Source: Leptospira koniambonensis
GTDB taxonomy: Bacteria; Spirochaetota; Leptospiria; Leptospirales; Leptospiraceae
Assembly: GCF_004769555.1 (NCBI RefSeq)
Contig: NZ_RQFY01000001.1
Span: 804,905-868,904, forward strand
Reading direction: 5' to 3'
DNA: 64,000 bases
Below the pieces are notes generated by a model. It was not told where the DNA came from, did no database searches, and saw nothing but the letters and a program-made list of their open reading frames with translations. Positions 9,699-18,032 of the stretch are shown one piece after another. Made by a program: the position numbers and the translations under genes. The number at the start of each line of letters is the position of its first letter. The stretch's first letter is position 1.

Positions 9699-10532
9699 AT
9701 GAAAATCATACGTTTTATCAGCATCCTTTGCCTCGTTAGTACTCAGTCTATATATGCCGAAAATAATAATCGAGGTTCTTTTTTCTTTGAATTGACTTAC
9801 GGAGAAGGGCTCTCCTATCCGAATGCTAAACCTTATAAATATGATCCAAATGCTATGAATAAGGAAAATAGTTATAATAACCTGGATAACTCGATCGGAA
9901 ACTATATTTGGAATACCGGAACGGAAACAGATAAAGCCGCAAGCCTTTACGCGTTCGATCATTCTCCGAAACCGAAAGTTACCGGCCAAAATTATTCGTT
10001 TCTTTTCGAGTATGTCTTTAAGAACGGAATCGGATTAGGTGCGAATGTTAACAGTGCCGATTTCCAAGGTTCTAACCTGACGTTCTCCCGAGATTTAGTT
10101 ATGCTTGGTGTTATTGCTCTGGATGATACATACGGAAACGGAAATTTAACTCAAAACGAGTTAAAAAATATCCAGATAAATTCTCCATACTATACATATC
10201 ACCAGAATGATCTTTTGAAAATGAGGACATATGGTCTGAACGTAGCATATCATTTTCTGGAAAATTCTTCTTTCGATCCGTATGTGCGCTTCGGATTGGC
10301 ATACGGAAATGAAACAACCGGCAACGCTAAAGTGGTTCAGTCTACAGTTTCGGTCGGAGCAAGATATATATTCGGACAGAACTTTTATCTACTGGTGGAA
10401 CTTTCCGGAAATAATTACGACGGATATTCTAAGGCGACTGGAAACTTTGGTCAATATTTTGGAGGAAAAGAGGGATACTCTTGGACTTTGCAGGAATACA
10501 CTGGCAAAGTCGGTGTCGGAGTTAAACTATAA
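9699..10532 (+). CDS. predicted outer-membrane beta-barrel protein
   Basis: A 277-residue protein with a Sec signal peptide cleaved after about residue 20 (STQSIYA-E). The mature part alternates hydrophobic and polar residues with frequent aromatic-glycine strand ends (YSFLFEYVFKNGIGLGANVN, DPYVRFGLAYGNE, VSVGARYIFGQNFYLLVELSG) and ends with VGVGVKL. This is typical of an 8- to 10-strand outer-membrane barrel, although the last residue is Leu rather than the usual Phe. It closes the surface-protein locus, so it may serve as an export or anchoring partner of the upstream lipoproteins (inference). Confidence 0.72.
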   Translation: MKIIRFISILCLVSTQSIYAENNNRGSFFFELTYGEGLSYPNAKPYKYDPNAMNKENSYNNLDNSIGNYIWNTGTETDKAASLYAFDHSPKPKVTGQNYSFLFEYVFKNGIGLGANVNSADFQGSNLTFSRDLVMLGVIALDDTYGNGNLTQNELKNIQINSPYYTYHQNDLLKMRTYGLNVAYHFLENSSFDPYVRFGLAYGNETTGNAKVVQSTVSVGARYIFGQNFYLLVELSGNNYDGYSKATGNFGQYFGGKEGYSWTLQEYTGKVGVGVKL

Positions 10533-10534
10533 TA

Positions 10535-10744
10535 TTATAAATTAATTAGTAATTTTGTTTCACAATGTATGCCGAAAGAAAGAAAGAAATCAGATAATCT
10601 GCAAAGCAAAATGAAATCGTAGAACCAAACTTTTATTTGCCCGGTTTCAATTTTTGAAATATAGCTTCGGTCTTTTTTGAGAACCTTTACGATTTGCGTT
10701 TGTGTCAAAGCAGATTCCTTTCCTGCGGAGAAAATTTTTCTCAC
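10535..10744 (-). pseudogene. XRE-family HTH regulator remnant
   Basis: 69 codons that match the core of a Cro/C1-type helix-turn-helix (LTQTQIVKVLKKDRSYISKIETGQ), including the recognition-helix SYISKIETG. The usual first helix is replaced by MRKIFSAGKESA directly next to a CTCTGCG-type repeat, and the sequence after helix 4 decays (FLSFGIHCETKLLINL). It probably represents a truncated regulator, perhaps from a toxin-antitoxin module, whose 5' end was lost. It is convergent with the outer-membrane barrel gene, 2 bases apart. A functional mini-regulator is possible but less likely. Confidence 0.5.
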
Positions 10745-10770
10745 TTTGCCCGCTCTGCGACTCCGCGCGA
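10741..10770. repeat. CTCTGCG-type dispersed intergenic repeat, copy 2
   Basis: CACTTTGCCCGCTCTGCGAC followed by TCCGCGCG. It is related in inverted orientation to the 6760-6786 copy, so the two copies bracket the surface-protein locus. Confidence 0.45.
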
Positions 10771-10782
10771 TATTACAAAATT

Positions 10783-11688
10783 TTAAATATTATTTCCAAT
10801 CGAGTTAGGATCTCCTAACTGAGAAACATCCACTTCTACCTTCAATTTATGTTTCCCGCCACCGAATAGAATTCCTTTCAAAGGAGAAACATCGGAAAAA
10901 TCCCTACCTAAAGATGTATGAATATACTCGTCTGTGATCGCTTTTCCATTTGTAGGGTCAAAGTCGAACCAACCTTGGCCCGGGCAATACACAGAGATCC
11001 ACGCATGGGTTGCATCACTCCCTCTTAATTTAGGTTTTCCAGGAGGAGGATAAGTTTCTATATAACCGGAAACATATTTACAAGGCAGCCCCATAGAGCG
11101 AAAAGCAGCCAAGGAAAGATGAGTGAAGTCCTGACAGACTCCTTCTTTTTTTTCCAAAACCTCGTCCAGAGGAGTATAAATATTTGTACTTCCTGCTTTG
11201 AACTTAAAATCTTCTCTGAATCTTTTTACATATTCCAAAACAGCTTCCGGATAAGGAAGATCCATCGGCAGATATTTTTCTAAAAAGTTCTTATAGGAAA
11301 CGGAGCGAGTTACAAAAGCAGAATCTCCTACAAATTCCATTGCTTCCAAAGCTTCTTTTTCGGTAACCGTTTTCAATTTTTCTAATATTTCTGCTGCAGT
11401 GATCGAAACCTGCTTTTTTTTCTTTTCAGGTTCGGAAGTAAAAACTTTCGCTTCTGCAGTCACGGATAGAATATTATGAGGTGTTTCCACTGCAAAAGAA
11501 TATACAGTATTTCCAAAATAGTCCGTTCTGAATTCTGTATATTTAGGTTTAGGAAAAATTTCTATTCTAAACTCTCTGCAAATCTGTCTTTCATTGGATG
11601 TAGGACAAAGATGAGCCAAATTCAAACAATGAGAGACTTCTTTCTCGTATGTATAATGGGTCAGGTGACGAACTGAATACTCAGCCAT
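10783..11688 (-). CDS. transglutaminase-like cysteine peptidase-fold protein (paralogue 1)
   Basis: A cytosolic-looking 301-residue protein of the bacterial transglutaminase-like superfamily, with the N-terminal BTLCP-type domain (starting YSVRHLTHYTYE) and the core domain. The predicted triad is Cys185 (KKEGVCQDFTH), His228 (GSDATHAWISV) and Asp244 (GWFDFDPTNG). I chose the ATG at 11688 over upstream codons because GGAGG sits 7 bases before it. The gene overlaps the end of the ATP-grasp/alpha-E fusion gene by 8 bases. The family is regularly found with circularly permuted ATP-grasp and alpha-E proteins and is proposed to hydrolyse or transfer peptide amides; the substrate is unknown. Confidence 0.9.
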   Translation of the reverse strand: MAEYSVRHLTHYTYEKEVSHCLNLAHLCPTSNERQICREFRIEIFPKPKYTEFRTDYFGNTVYSFAVETPHNILSVTAEAKVFTSEPEKKKKQVSITAAEILEKLKTVTEKEALEAMEFVGDSAFVTRSVSYKNFLEKYLPMDLPYPEAVLEYVKRFREDFKFKAGSTNIYTPLDEVLEKKEGVCQDFTHLSLAAFRSMGLPCKYVSGYIETYPPPGKPKLRGSDATHAWISVYCPGQGWFDFDPTNGKAITDEYIHTSLGRDFSDVSPLKGILFGGGKHKLKVEVDVSQLGDPNSIGNNI

Positions 11689-14197
11689 AAGGTCCTCCCA
11701 ATCTGACTTGGTTTTCCACATAGCGGAAGTATTTGGTAGCAACTGCGTCGGAGACAGATTTCAATTGGGCAAGAATATCTTCGAGCCATCTTCGAAGTCC
11801 ACCGGCAGGATCTGCATATTCGAAAAGTCGTTTTGCATCTTCTTCGCTGAATCGAACTAAAACATCTGTAAGTCTTTGGATCTCTTCTGAAATTTCTTCA
11901 TCTTTTCCAGTAGAAGAGAATAATGTATTCTCTCTTAATCTTTCCAACTGAAATGCAAGTGAGCGCGGATTACTTTCGTCGAAGATCAGAATGTCTACTA
12001 CTGATTCTGCTTCTACTCTGTATTTATAACGTCTTCTGTAAGTGATCCGAATATCATTCACATTCAAAAGACTTTCAAACATACTTTTATTATAGACCGA
12101 AGTTCTTTCGATCGTGGAGAGTAAGAGCCTTGCGATAAACTGCGCCCTCTCCAATCTTTTTCCCATATCCAGGAAGTAGTATCCAGTTTCACGGCTCATA
12201 CTTTCATTTGCAAGACCAGAGAGAGAAGCAAACAGGTTTACTAATTTTTGTAAGTATTCCAACACTTCGTCGTAACTTGAATTTCGTGGAGTTTCTGATT
12301 CCAATCTAGAAATCAAATATCGAGTATCATCAGAGATCCTATCTCTAACTGCCTTTGTACTTCCTACGAAAAAATTCAGATCGTGGCGGATGCTTCCGGA
12401 AGAATAAGGAGAAGTTGCTAATTGGAATATCTTCTCTCGTATTGATTCCAAAGAATCCAATCCGTTTGTTTCAAAAAATCCAAGACTGTAGCCTGAAAGT
12501 TGATCCAAGATTCCGAGTAAAATAGAAAATTGTTCTTTCTCGTAAGACTCTTCTGCTTCTAAGATCTTATGGACTGTTTCTCTAAGAAGCCTGGACATAT
12601 TTTCTGCACGTTCCGCATAACGTCCCATCCAGAACATATTGTCTGCGACCCTGCTCGGAATTCCGGAACCTTTTCTTTTGATAGGCATCCTTCCGATCTG
12701 GCCAGGAAGAAGACTAAACTCCTTCTTCTCTTCAGAAGCTAAGATCCAAAGATCCTTGGAAATAGCTCCTCTTTGGTTTGTGATAATAAGTTCATCCGCC
12801 TTAGGAGAAACCCTCACGAGTCCTCCAGGCATACAAGTATAACCATTCTCAGAAAGACAGGTAAAAGTCCTTAAGACAGACTTACCTATCAGCAGCTCTT
12901 CTGAATCTCCCGAAAAAATAGGAGATGTAGAACCTGCGAGAATTTCCTGGGCAACATAACGTTCTGGTCTTGCTTCTACCTTTGTTCTTAGTTCCAACAT
13001 CTCACTTTCTTTAAGTGTAGAAAGAAAAACAGAAGGATCTAAAGGAGAACGAATTGCTGGTTTGATCGCGTATTTATGGGGATTGGTAAATACTTCTTTG
13101 CGAGAATTTTCATCTCCCATCCAAAGTGTAGGAACATTCGGAAGAATTAGATCTTCTCCCAAATAAAATTTACATAAACTTGGAAGATATGCGTGGATGG
13201 CCCGATTCTCTAAAAATCCAGAGCCGATAGGATTTGCAACAGTGATAGTCCCTGCTCGAACCGCTCCCAAAATACCTGGAACTCCCAAAAGAGAATCTCC
13301 CTTAAGTTCGAGAGGATCCATGTACCAATCGTCCACGCGACGAAAGATCACATCTACTTGTTGTAAACCTTCTATCGTTTTTAGAAAGACCTTATTATCT
13401 CTAACAGTTAAGTCTTCTGCTTGGGCTAAAGTATATCCCAGATATCCGGCAAGATAAGCATGCTCAAAATAGGTTTCGTTTCCAGGACCTGGAGTAAGAA
13501 GAATAGTAAGCGGTTCTCTATCTTTATTAGAAGAGAATGAATTTAATGTTCTTCTTAAAGCTCTGAAATATAATGCAACTCTATGGACTTGAGAATCTCT
13601 ATAAAGAGAAGGAAAAATACGAGAAAGAACAATTCGATTTTCTAAAGCGTATCCTGAACCAGAAGGAGCCTGAATACGATCTCCAATCACATAAAAATTT
13701 CCCTGGCTGTCGCGGCTGATATCCGTGGCTAAAAATGCCAAACGGAAATTTGTAAAATCATAAACTGGAGCACATGCTCTTAAAAATCCGCCGGACTGGA
13801 ATAGAACTTCGTGTGGGATCTTTTTTTCGTATAAGGATCTTTTAGGACCATAAACGTCCTTTAGAATTTCGTTAAGTAGTTCGGATCTTTGGGCCAGACC
13901 TCTTTCGATCCCATCCCATTCTTTGCTGTCCATGAGAAGAGGAAAAAGATCCAGTCCCCAGGCTCTTTCTCTCTCGTCCCCGTAAACATTATAAGTTACT
14001 CCGCTCTCTTTTAAAATACGGAGACTATCTTCTTTGCGCCTTCTTAATTCTGCGCCGCCGAGATTATTTAGTGAACGAAGTAAAAATTCGTATTTGTCCC
14101 TGGACTTTCCGTCAGGGAGGCATAGCTCGTCATAAACTCCTAGCGCAGGTTTATATCCGGAGAGAAGATTTGCAGCTTGGGAAGTTCTCTGATTCAT
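11681..14197 (-). CDS. circularly permuted ATP-grasp / alpha-E fusion protein
   Basis: An 838-residue fusion. Residues 1 to about 490 are a circularly permuted ATP-grasp (DUF404/DUF407) with the hallmark GVTYNVYGDE, the NGLV-like LLTPGPGNETYFEHAYLA and DVIFRRVDDWYMDPL. From about 520 an alpha-E (DUF403) helical domain follows, starting RVADNMFWMGRYAERAENMSR. The ATP-grasp family forms C-N bonds, and this branch is proposed to make or modify peptides. The same two domains occur as separate genes at 22351-23775 and 21323-22267, so this is a fused paralogue. It lies only 33 bases after the TonB-receptor gene on the same strand and overlaps the transglutaminase gene. Confidence 0.9.
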   Translation of the reverse strand: MNQRTSQAANLLSGYKPALGVYDELCLPDGKSRDKYEFLLRSLNNLGGAELRRRKEDSLRILKESGVTYNVYGDERERAWGLDLFPLLMDSKEWDGIERGLAQRSELLNEILKDVYGPKRSLYEKKIPHEVLFQSGGFLRACAPVYDFTNFRLAFLATDISRDSQGNFYVIGDRIQAPSGSGYALENRIVLSRIFPSLYRDSQVHRVALYFRALRRTLNSFSSNKDREPLTILLTPGPGNETYFEHAYLAGYLGYTLAQAEDLTVRDNKVFLKTIEGLQQVDVIFRRVDDWYMDPLELKGDSLLGVPGILGAVRAGTITVANPIGSGFLENRAIHAYLPSLCKFYLGEDLILPNVPTLWMGDENSRKEVFTNPHKYAIKPAIRSPLDPSVFLSTLKESEMLELRTKVEARPERYVAQEILAGSTSPIFSGDSEELLIGKSVLRTFTCLSENGYTCMPGGLVRVSPKADELIITNQRGAISKDLWILASEEKKEFSLLPGQIGRMPIKRKGSGIPSRVADNMFWMGRYAERAENMSRLLRETVHKILEAEESYEKEQFSILLGILDQLSGYSLGFFETNGLDSLESIREKIFQLATSPYSSGSIRHDLNFFVGSTKAVRDRISDDTRYLISRLESETPRNSSYDEVLEYLQKLVNLFASLSGLANESMSRETGYYFLDMGKRLERAQFIARLLLSTIERTSVYNKSMFESLLNVNDIRITYRRRYKYRVEAESVVDILIFDESNPRSLAFQLERLRENTLFSSTGKDEEISEEIQRLTDVLVRFSEEDAKRLFEYADPAGGLRRWLEDILAQLKSVSDAVATKYFRYVENQVRLGGPYG

Positions 14198-14230
14198 CTT
14201 CCGAGAGACATTTTCAACTCCCGTCTGATT

Positions 14231-16651
14231 TTAATCCAGCTTTAAAGTAGCCCCAATATTGATTTGTCTGTATGGCCCTTGTTGGATCCCCACAGGAAGT
14301 CTTCCGGAAATATAGACTCTATCTTCTAAATTTTTTCCGTTCACGAAAATAGACCATCTTCCGCCGGGAGCCTCGTATCCAAAATCGGCATTCCAAATTC
14401 CGTATGCAGGAACTACACCCTGGCTTCCATCCGTGCTTTGGTTTTTGGTATTCTGCAAATCAGAATATTGTTTATCAAAATATTGATATTCCACTCTGGC
14501 ATAAAATCCAGACGGGCTTTTCACTCCAATCGCGCCTATAAAAACATTCATAGGAACGTAAGGCAGATAATTTCCGTTTGTGTTTACCTTGATCAGATTT
14601 CCTGCAGAGTTCACTGCAAATAAAGGCTGATTTGTGATACTCACAGTTCCATCTGCATTTTGTATTGTGCCCACTGGAACGTAAGTTGTAGAAATTGCTT
14701 TTGTATAAGAGTAAGTAAATTCCAAAGGAATTTCCCATCTGGACTCAGCAAATTTTCCGAAGTCGAAAACAAAATTACTCTCCACACCTCTGTTTACTGA
14801 TCTTCCCGCATTGATAGGGACTGCTCCAAGCCCAGAACCTGCTTCATTCGTATTTACGATTTGATTCGAAAAATATAATGCGTATGTACTAACTTGAGTG
14901 TAGAAGTAGCGGGTAATATTTCCTCTAAAACCTGTCTCATAGTTATTGGATCTTTCCGCACTAAGTTTATAACCTAAACCTAATGCAGGATTTTGGACAG
15001 TGGAGAATGTAGGAGGAGAGAATGCAGTGTGTGCACCAGCAAACCAGATAAACTTTTCTGTAATATCAAAAGTAAGTCCAATCCCTGGTAGAACTACTTT
15101 TGTATAAGTTTCGTTCGCATCATTTACTAAGATGGATTGTCCTACAGTATTCGCGTATCCTTTGGAAATATCATCTGCAGTCGCAAGTCTTCTATGAGTA
15201 TAAACACCTTGGAAGATATGTTCATAACGAACTCCAGGGATCACCTTAAACTTATCAGTCAATTTGATAGAATCTTGGACATACAAAGCATACGCCCTTG
15301 CATTACGATTCTGTTGTTGTGTAGTAATACCTTTAGTAAGAGTTGGATAAGGGAATACATTATTCGCTGCGTTTACGGATTCATAATGCATTCTCGCACC
15401 AAAAGCAATCTCATGGTCCAAGCCGAATGTATTAAATTTACCTTCTACCTTAGTTTCCAGACCTCCAGTCTTAAAGAAAGAATGTCTGTTTGGAGTGGAA
15501 TTTAACATGTAAATCACATCTCCAGGCTGATTTCCTATAATATCAGGAGCATAAACACCAAACGCATTTTCAGGAGGTCTTGCAGGAAAACCGAATTCAG
15601 TTAGATTATTATGAGAATAAGATTCTTGGCGAAATAAGAAGCCAACATTTGTCCAATATGCTCTTGTGATCATCTTCCAATTTTCATTAAAAGTATGATC
15701 ATGACCAATCACTGCGGCCTGTCTATCGATGGATTTTTGGTCATATCTAGCAGGATTGATCCTTGGATTTCTCCAATACAAACCCTGTGTGAGTCCTAGA
15801 TAAGTAGATTGAGCCTCTTGCTGGTAAGATTGGTACTTTAGAAAAACAGAATCTTTCTCTCCTAATTTTTGGATCAACTTTAGATTTAGATCGTTAACTC
15901 TAAAACCTTGGTAATCCCTAAAACCATTTCCTTGGTTACGCATATAAGAAATATCATAACCAGTATTCGTAGTTTGATTAGTCCCGCCATATTGCAAAAG
16001 ACTGGAAGCATAACCGTTCATTCCACCGATCACCTTCGCACTAAACGTCGGTTTTTCAGGAGGTTTGCGGGTTACATAGTTTACAATACCGCCCAAAGTT
16101 GTTGGTCCAAAAAGAATAGAACCTGAACCTTTCACAACTTCTACTCTTTCCATTCTATCAATATGAGGCACAAAATAACTTTCTGGTTGTCCGTAAGGAC
16201 TCAAAGAAGTGAAAACTCCATCTTCTAAGATCAAAGTTTTTCTAGATTCTTCGTTACTCACACCTCTGAACGCGATATTCGGAGTAAGACCAACTGCATC
16301 TTGGTATCGGATCGTTGCACCAGGAACCCTGCGCAGCGCTTCCATAGAATCGATTGGATTTGTTTCTTTTAAGATCTTTTTGCCGATCACATTCGCTGAA
16401 CCAGGGATCTTTTTAATATCATCATCCTTGGCTCCGATCACATTGATTTGTCCGCTTTCTAAAAATCTTCTTCTCTTCTCTGCAAGAGTTTCCTCTTGTT
16501 TGGACATTTCCTTCTTAGAAGGATCTTCTTGTTCGTTTTCTGAAGAAGTTCCGTTTGCCCCATTATTTCCATTAGGCTGGGAGAAGAGGAAAGAATTAGA
16601 AAAAATTAAAATACTAAAGACAAGAGAGGAACGGAATCGTTTCTGGAACAT
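14231..16651 (-). CDS. TonB-dependent outer-membrane receptor, FecA-like
   Basis: An 806-residue ligand-gated outer-membrane channel, probably for a ferric siderophore or ferric citrate. After the signal peptide (ending about residue 25) comes a low-complexity Asn/Glu/Lys stretch, then INVIGA (a TonB-box-like segment), the plug domain (about 80-200, with RRVPGATIRYQD, RMERVEVVKGSGSILFGP and GGIVNYVTRKP) and a 22-strand-type barrel with ERSNNYETGFRGN. It ends KLD rather than in the usual aromatic residue. The ATG at 16651 overlaps the imelysin stop (TGATG) and has GGAG 4 bases further upstream; a TTG one codon earlier is less likely. The ligand is not determinable. Confidence 0.92.
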   Translation of the reverse strand: MFQKRFRSSLVFSILIFSNSFLFSQPNGNNGANGTSSENEQEDPSKKEMSKQEETLAEKRRRFLESGQINVIGAKDDDIKKIPGSANVIGKKILKETNPIDSMEALRRVPGATIRYQDAVGLTPNIAFRGVSNEESRKTLILEDGVFTSLSPYGQPESYFVPHIDRMERVEVVKGSGSILFGPTTLGGIVNYVTRKPPEKPTFSAKVIGGMNGYASSLLQYGGTNQTTNTGYDISYMRNQGNGFRDYQGFRVNDLNLKLIQKLGEKDSVFLKYQSYQQEAQSTYLGLTQGLYWRNPRINPARYDQKSIDRQAAVIGHDHTFNENWKMITRAYWTNVGFLFRQESYSHNNLTEFGFPARPPENAFGVYAPDIIGNQPGDVIYMLNSTPNRHSFFKTGGLETKVEGKFNTFGLDHEIAFGARMHYESVNAANNVFPYPTLTKGITTQQQNRNARAYALYVQDSIKLTDKFKVIPGVRYEHIFQGVYTHRRLATADDISKGYANTVGQSILVNDANETYTKVVLPGIGLTFDITEKFIWFAGAHTAFSPPTFSTVQNPALGLGYKLSAERSNNYETGFRGNITRYFYTQVSTYALYFSNQIVNTNEAGSGLGAVPINAGRSVNRGVESNFVFDFGKFAESRWEIPLEFTYSYTKAISTTYVPVGTIQNADGTVSITNQPLFAVNSAGNLIKVNTNGNYLPYVPMNVFIGAIGVKSPSGFYARVEYQYFDKQYSDLQNTKNQSTDGSQGVVPAYGIWNADFGYEAPGGRWSIFVNGKNLEDRVYISGRLPVGIQQGPYRQINIGATLKLD

Positions 16652-17922
16652 CAATCTCCGTCCCCTCCTGGTCCACCGGAAATCGGACTCGAGCCTGTAA
16701 GAGCCGCGAGTTCAGTATTCAAAATAGTTAATAATTCACTTAAGTCCGCAATACTAGACTTGATTGCAGTAAAATTTGCAGAATTAGAACTTCCCCACGC
16801 AGCAGGTGGATCAGCAGCAGAAGGAGTGATATCTCCTAAATGTTCATCTAATTCAGCGATTTCATGTTTAATCTCAGAATCCAATGTAGGGCTATAAAAT
16901 TTTACATAATCTGAAAGTCCTGCACCTGTTCCGTTACCAGTATAGATTGCTTTAAAAGTACTGAAATTATCTATTAAATTCTGGAAAGAGTCTCCAGAAA
17001 ACCTGGACTCTGCACGATCTGATTTAGGAGAAGAACCATTCCCTCCTCCGGAAAGACCTTCTGGAATTTCCAGTTTTCCATCTTTCATAATACTTAAGAG
17101 TTGGATTGTTCCAGATAAAATAGCATCTAACGCAGCTCCGGAACTTGGAAACGTGGCAGAAGTCCCGTTGCCTGCAGTTGCAAGCTGTGTTCCCAAAGGA
17201 TTTGTTCCACTTGTATCCCAAGCGCTAGTCACATTGAATGCATGACCGCTATATTCTAAAACTAATGCTCTTAAAAGTGCAGATCTTCCATTTGGAGCAG
17301 AAGGAAAATCGCCACAACTTGCTGCAGTTCCTCTATTTACTCCTGGTCTGCTAAAAAGAATATATTCAATTGCACTAATACCTTTAGCCTTATTTTTCAT
17401 CTGGCCTATTGCCTGTTGTGCGTCGGAAAGATCTCCAACAGTAAATGTATCCAAATCATCCAACTCAGTTGTATTAGGTGAAGACTCTATTAGATAATTG
17501 ATTAAGAACGGATCCATCCGAGTAAAATAAGCGAGAGTAGATCCGAAACGAAAAGGTTCCACTTTTTTCAGATCAGATTTATGAGCAATCCAAGCTGCTT
17601 GAGCACTAGACAAAGAATCAGAAGCACAAAGATCATTCGTTGCATTTACAAGATCCACTCTGCTCGCCTCTAAATTCACGAATAGAGGAGGAATGATATT
17701 ATTTCCTAAATTCTGTAAAATAGATCTAGGATCGAATGAATTGAACATCTGGTAGAGATATCCATTCGTATTTGCTGCACCCGATGCAGAGTTTTTATGA
17801 GAACAAGAAATGAAAATAGAAAGTAAGAAGATACTTAGAATGATCCAAGCGGTAAGGATCAGCTTCTTAATTCGGAAAAACCTGCCGAATCGTCCGCTTC
17901 TAACAGAATTGTTTTGTCGCAT
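16651..17922 (-). CDS. imelysin-family (peptidase M75-like) lipoprotein, LruB-like
   Basis: A 423-residue lipoprotein whose signal anchor (about residues 19-40) ends at Cys40 (FISC). The mature protein is mostly helical with the imelysin signature region KGISAIEYILFSRPG, which aligns with the GxHxxE-type motif, although the motif histidine is replaced by Ser. Imelysins are periplasmic or surface proteins of iron uptake. The stop overlaps the TonB-receptor start by one base, so they form an operon; the same pairing is known in Leptospira, where the lipoprotein is called LruB. Start ATG preceded by GAGGG. A Fur-like palindrome lies about 75-85 bases upstream. C-terminus rich in Gly/Ser/Pro. Confidence 0.82.
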   Translation of the reverse strand: MRQNNSVRSGRFGRFFRIKKLILTAWIILSIFLLSIFISCSHKNSASGAANTNGYLYQMFNSFDPRSILQNLGNNIIPPLFVNLEASRVDLVNATNDLCASDSLSSAQAAWIAHKSDLKKVEPFRFGSTLAYFTRMDPFLINYLIESSPNTTELDDLDTFTVGDLSDAQQAIGQMKNKAKGISAIEYILFSRPGVNRGTAASCGDFPSAPNGRSALLRALVLEYSGHAFNVTSAWDTSGTNPLGTQLATAGNGTSATFPSSGAALDAILSGTIQLLSIMKDGKLEIPEGLSGGGNGSSPKSDRAESRFSGDSFQNLIDNFSTFKAIYTGNGTGAGLSDYVKFYSPTLDSEIKHEIAELDEHLGDITPSAADPPAAWGSSNSANFTAIKSSIADLSELLTILNTELAALTGSSPISGGPGGDGD

Positions 17923-17993
17923 CGTTCCCTCGAAACTGGGTTCTTTATCTTGAGAATCAGAATTATTTTTCTAGAACTGGTTGCAACTGTTTT

Positions 17994-18008
17994 TGAGATT
18001 AGATCTCA
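17994..18008. promoter_or_regulatory. Fur-family-like operator upstream of the imelysin/TonB-receptor operon
   Basis: TGAGATTAGATCTCA is a 15-bp palindrome with perfect 6-bp arms. It fits the 7-1-7 layout, starting TGA and ending TCA, used by Fur-family repressors. It lies between the DUF2126 gene and the iron operon. Binding is an inference. Confidence 0.4.
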
Positions 18009-18032
18009 CAAAGTAAGTTTGATAAATACTAA

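Noticed and set aside
15137..15505. Plus-strand frames inside the TonB-receptor gene
   Set aside because: Antisense shadows of an intact, well-conserved gene.
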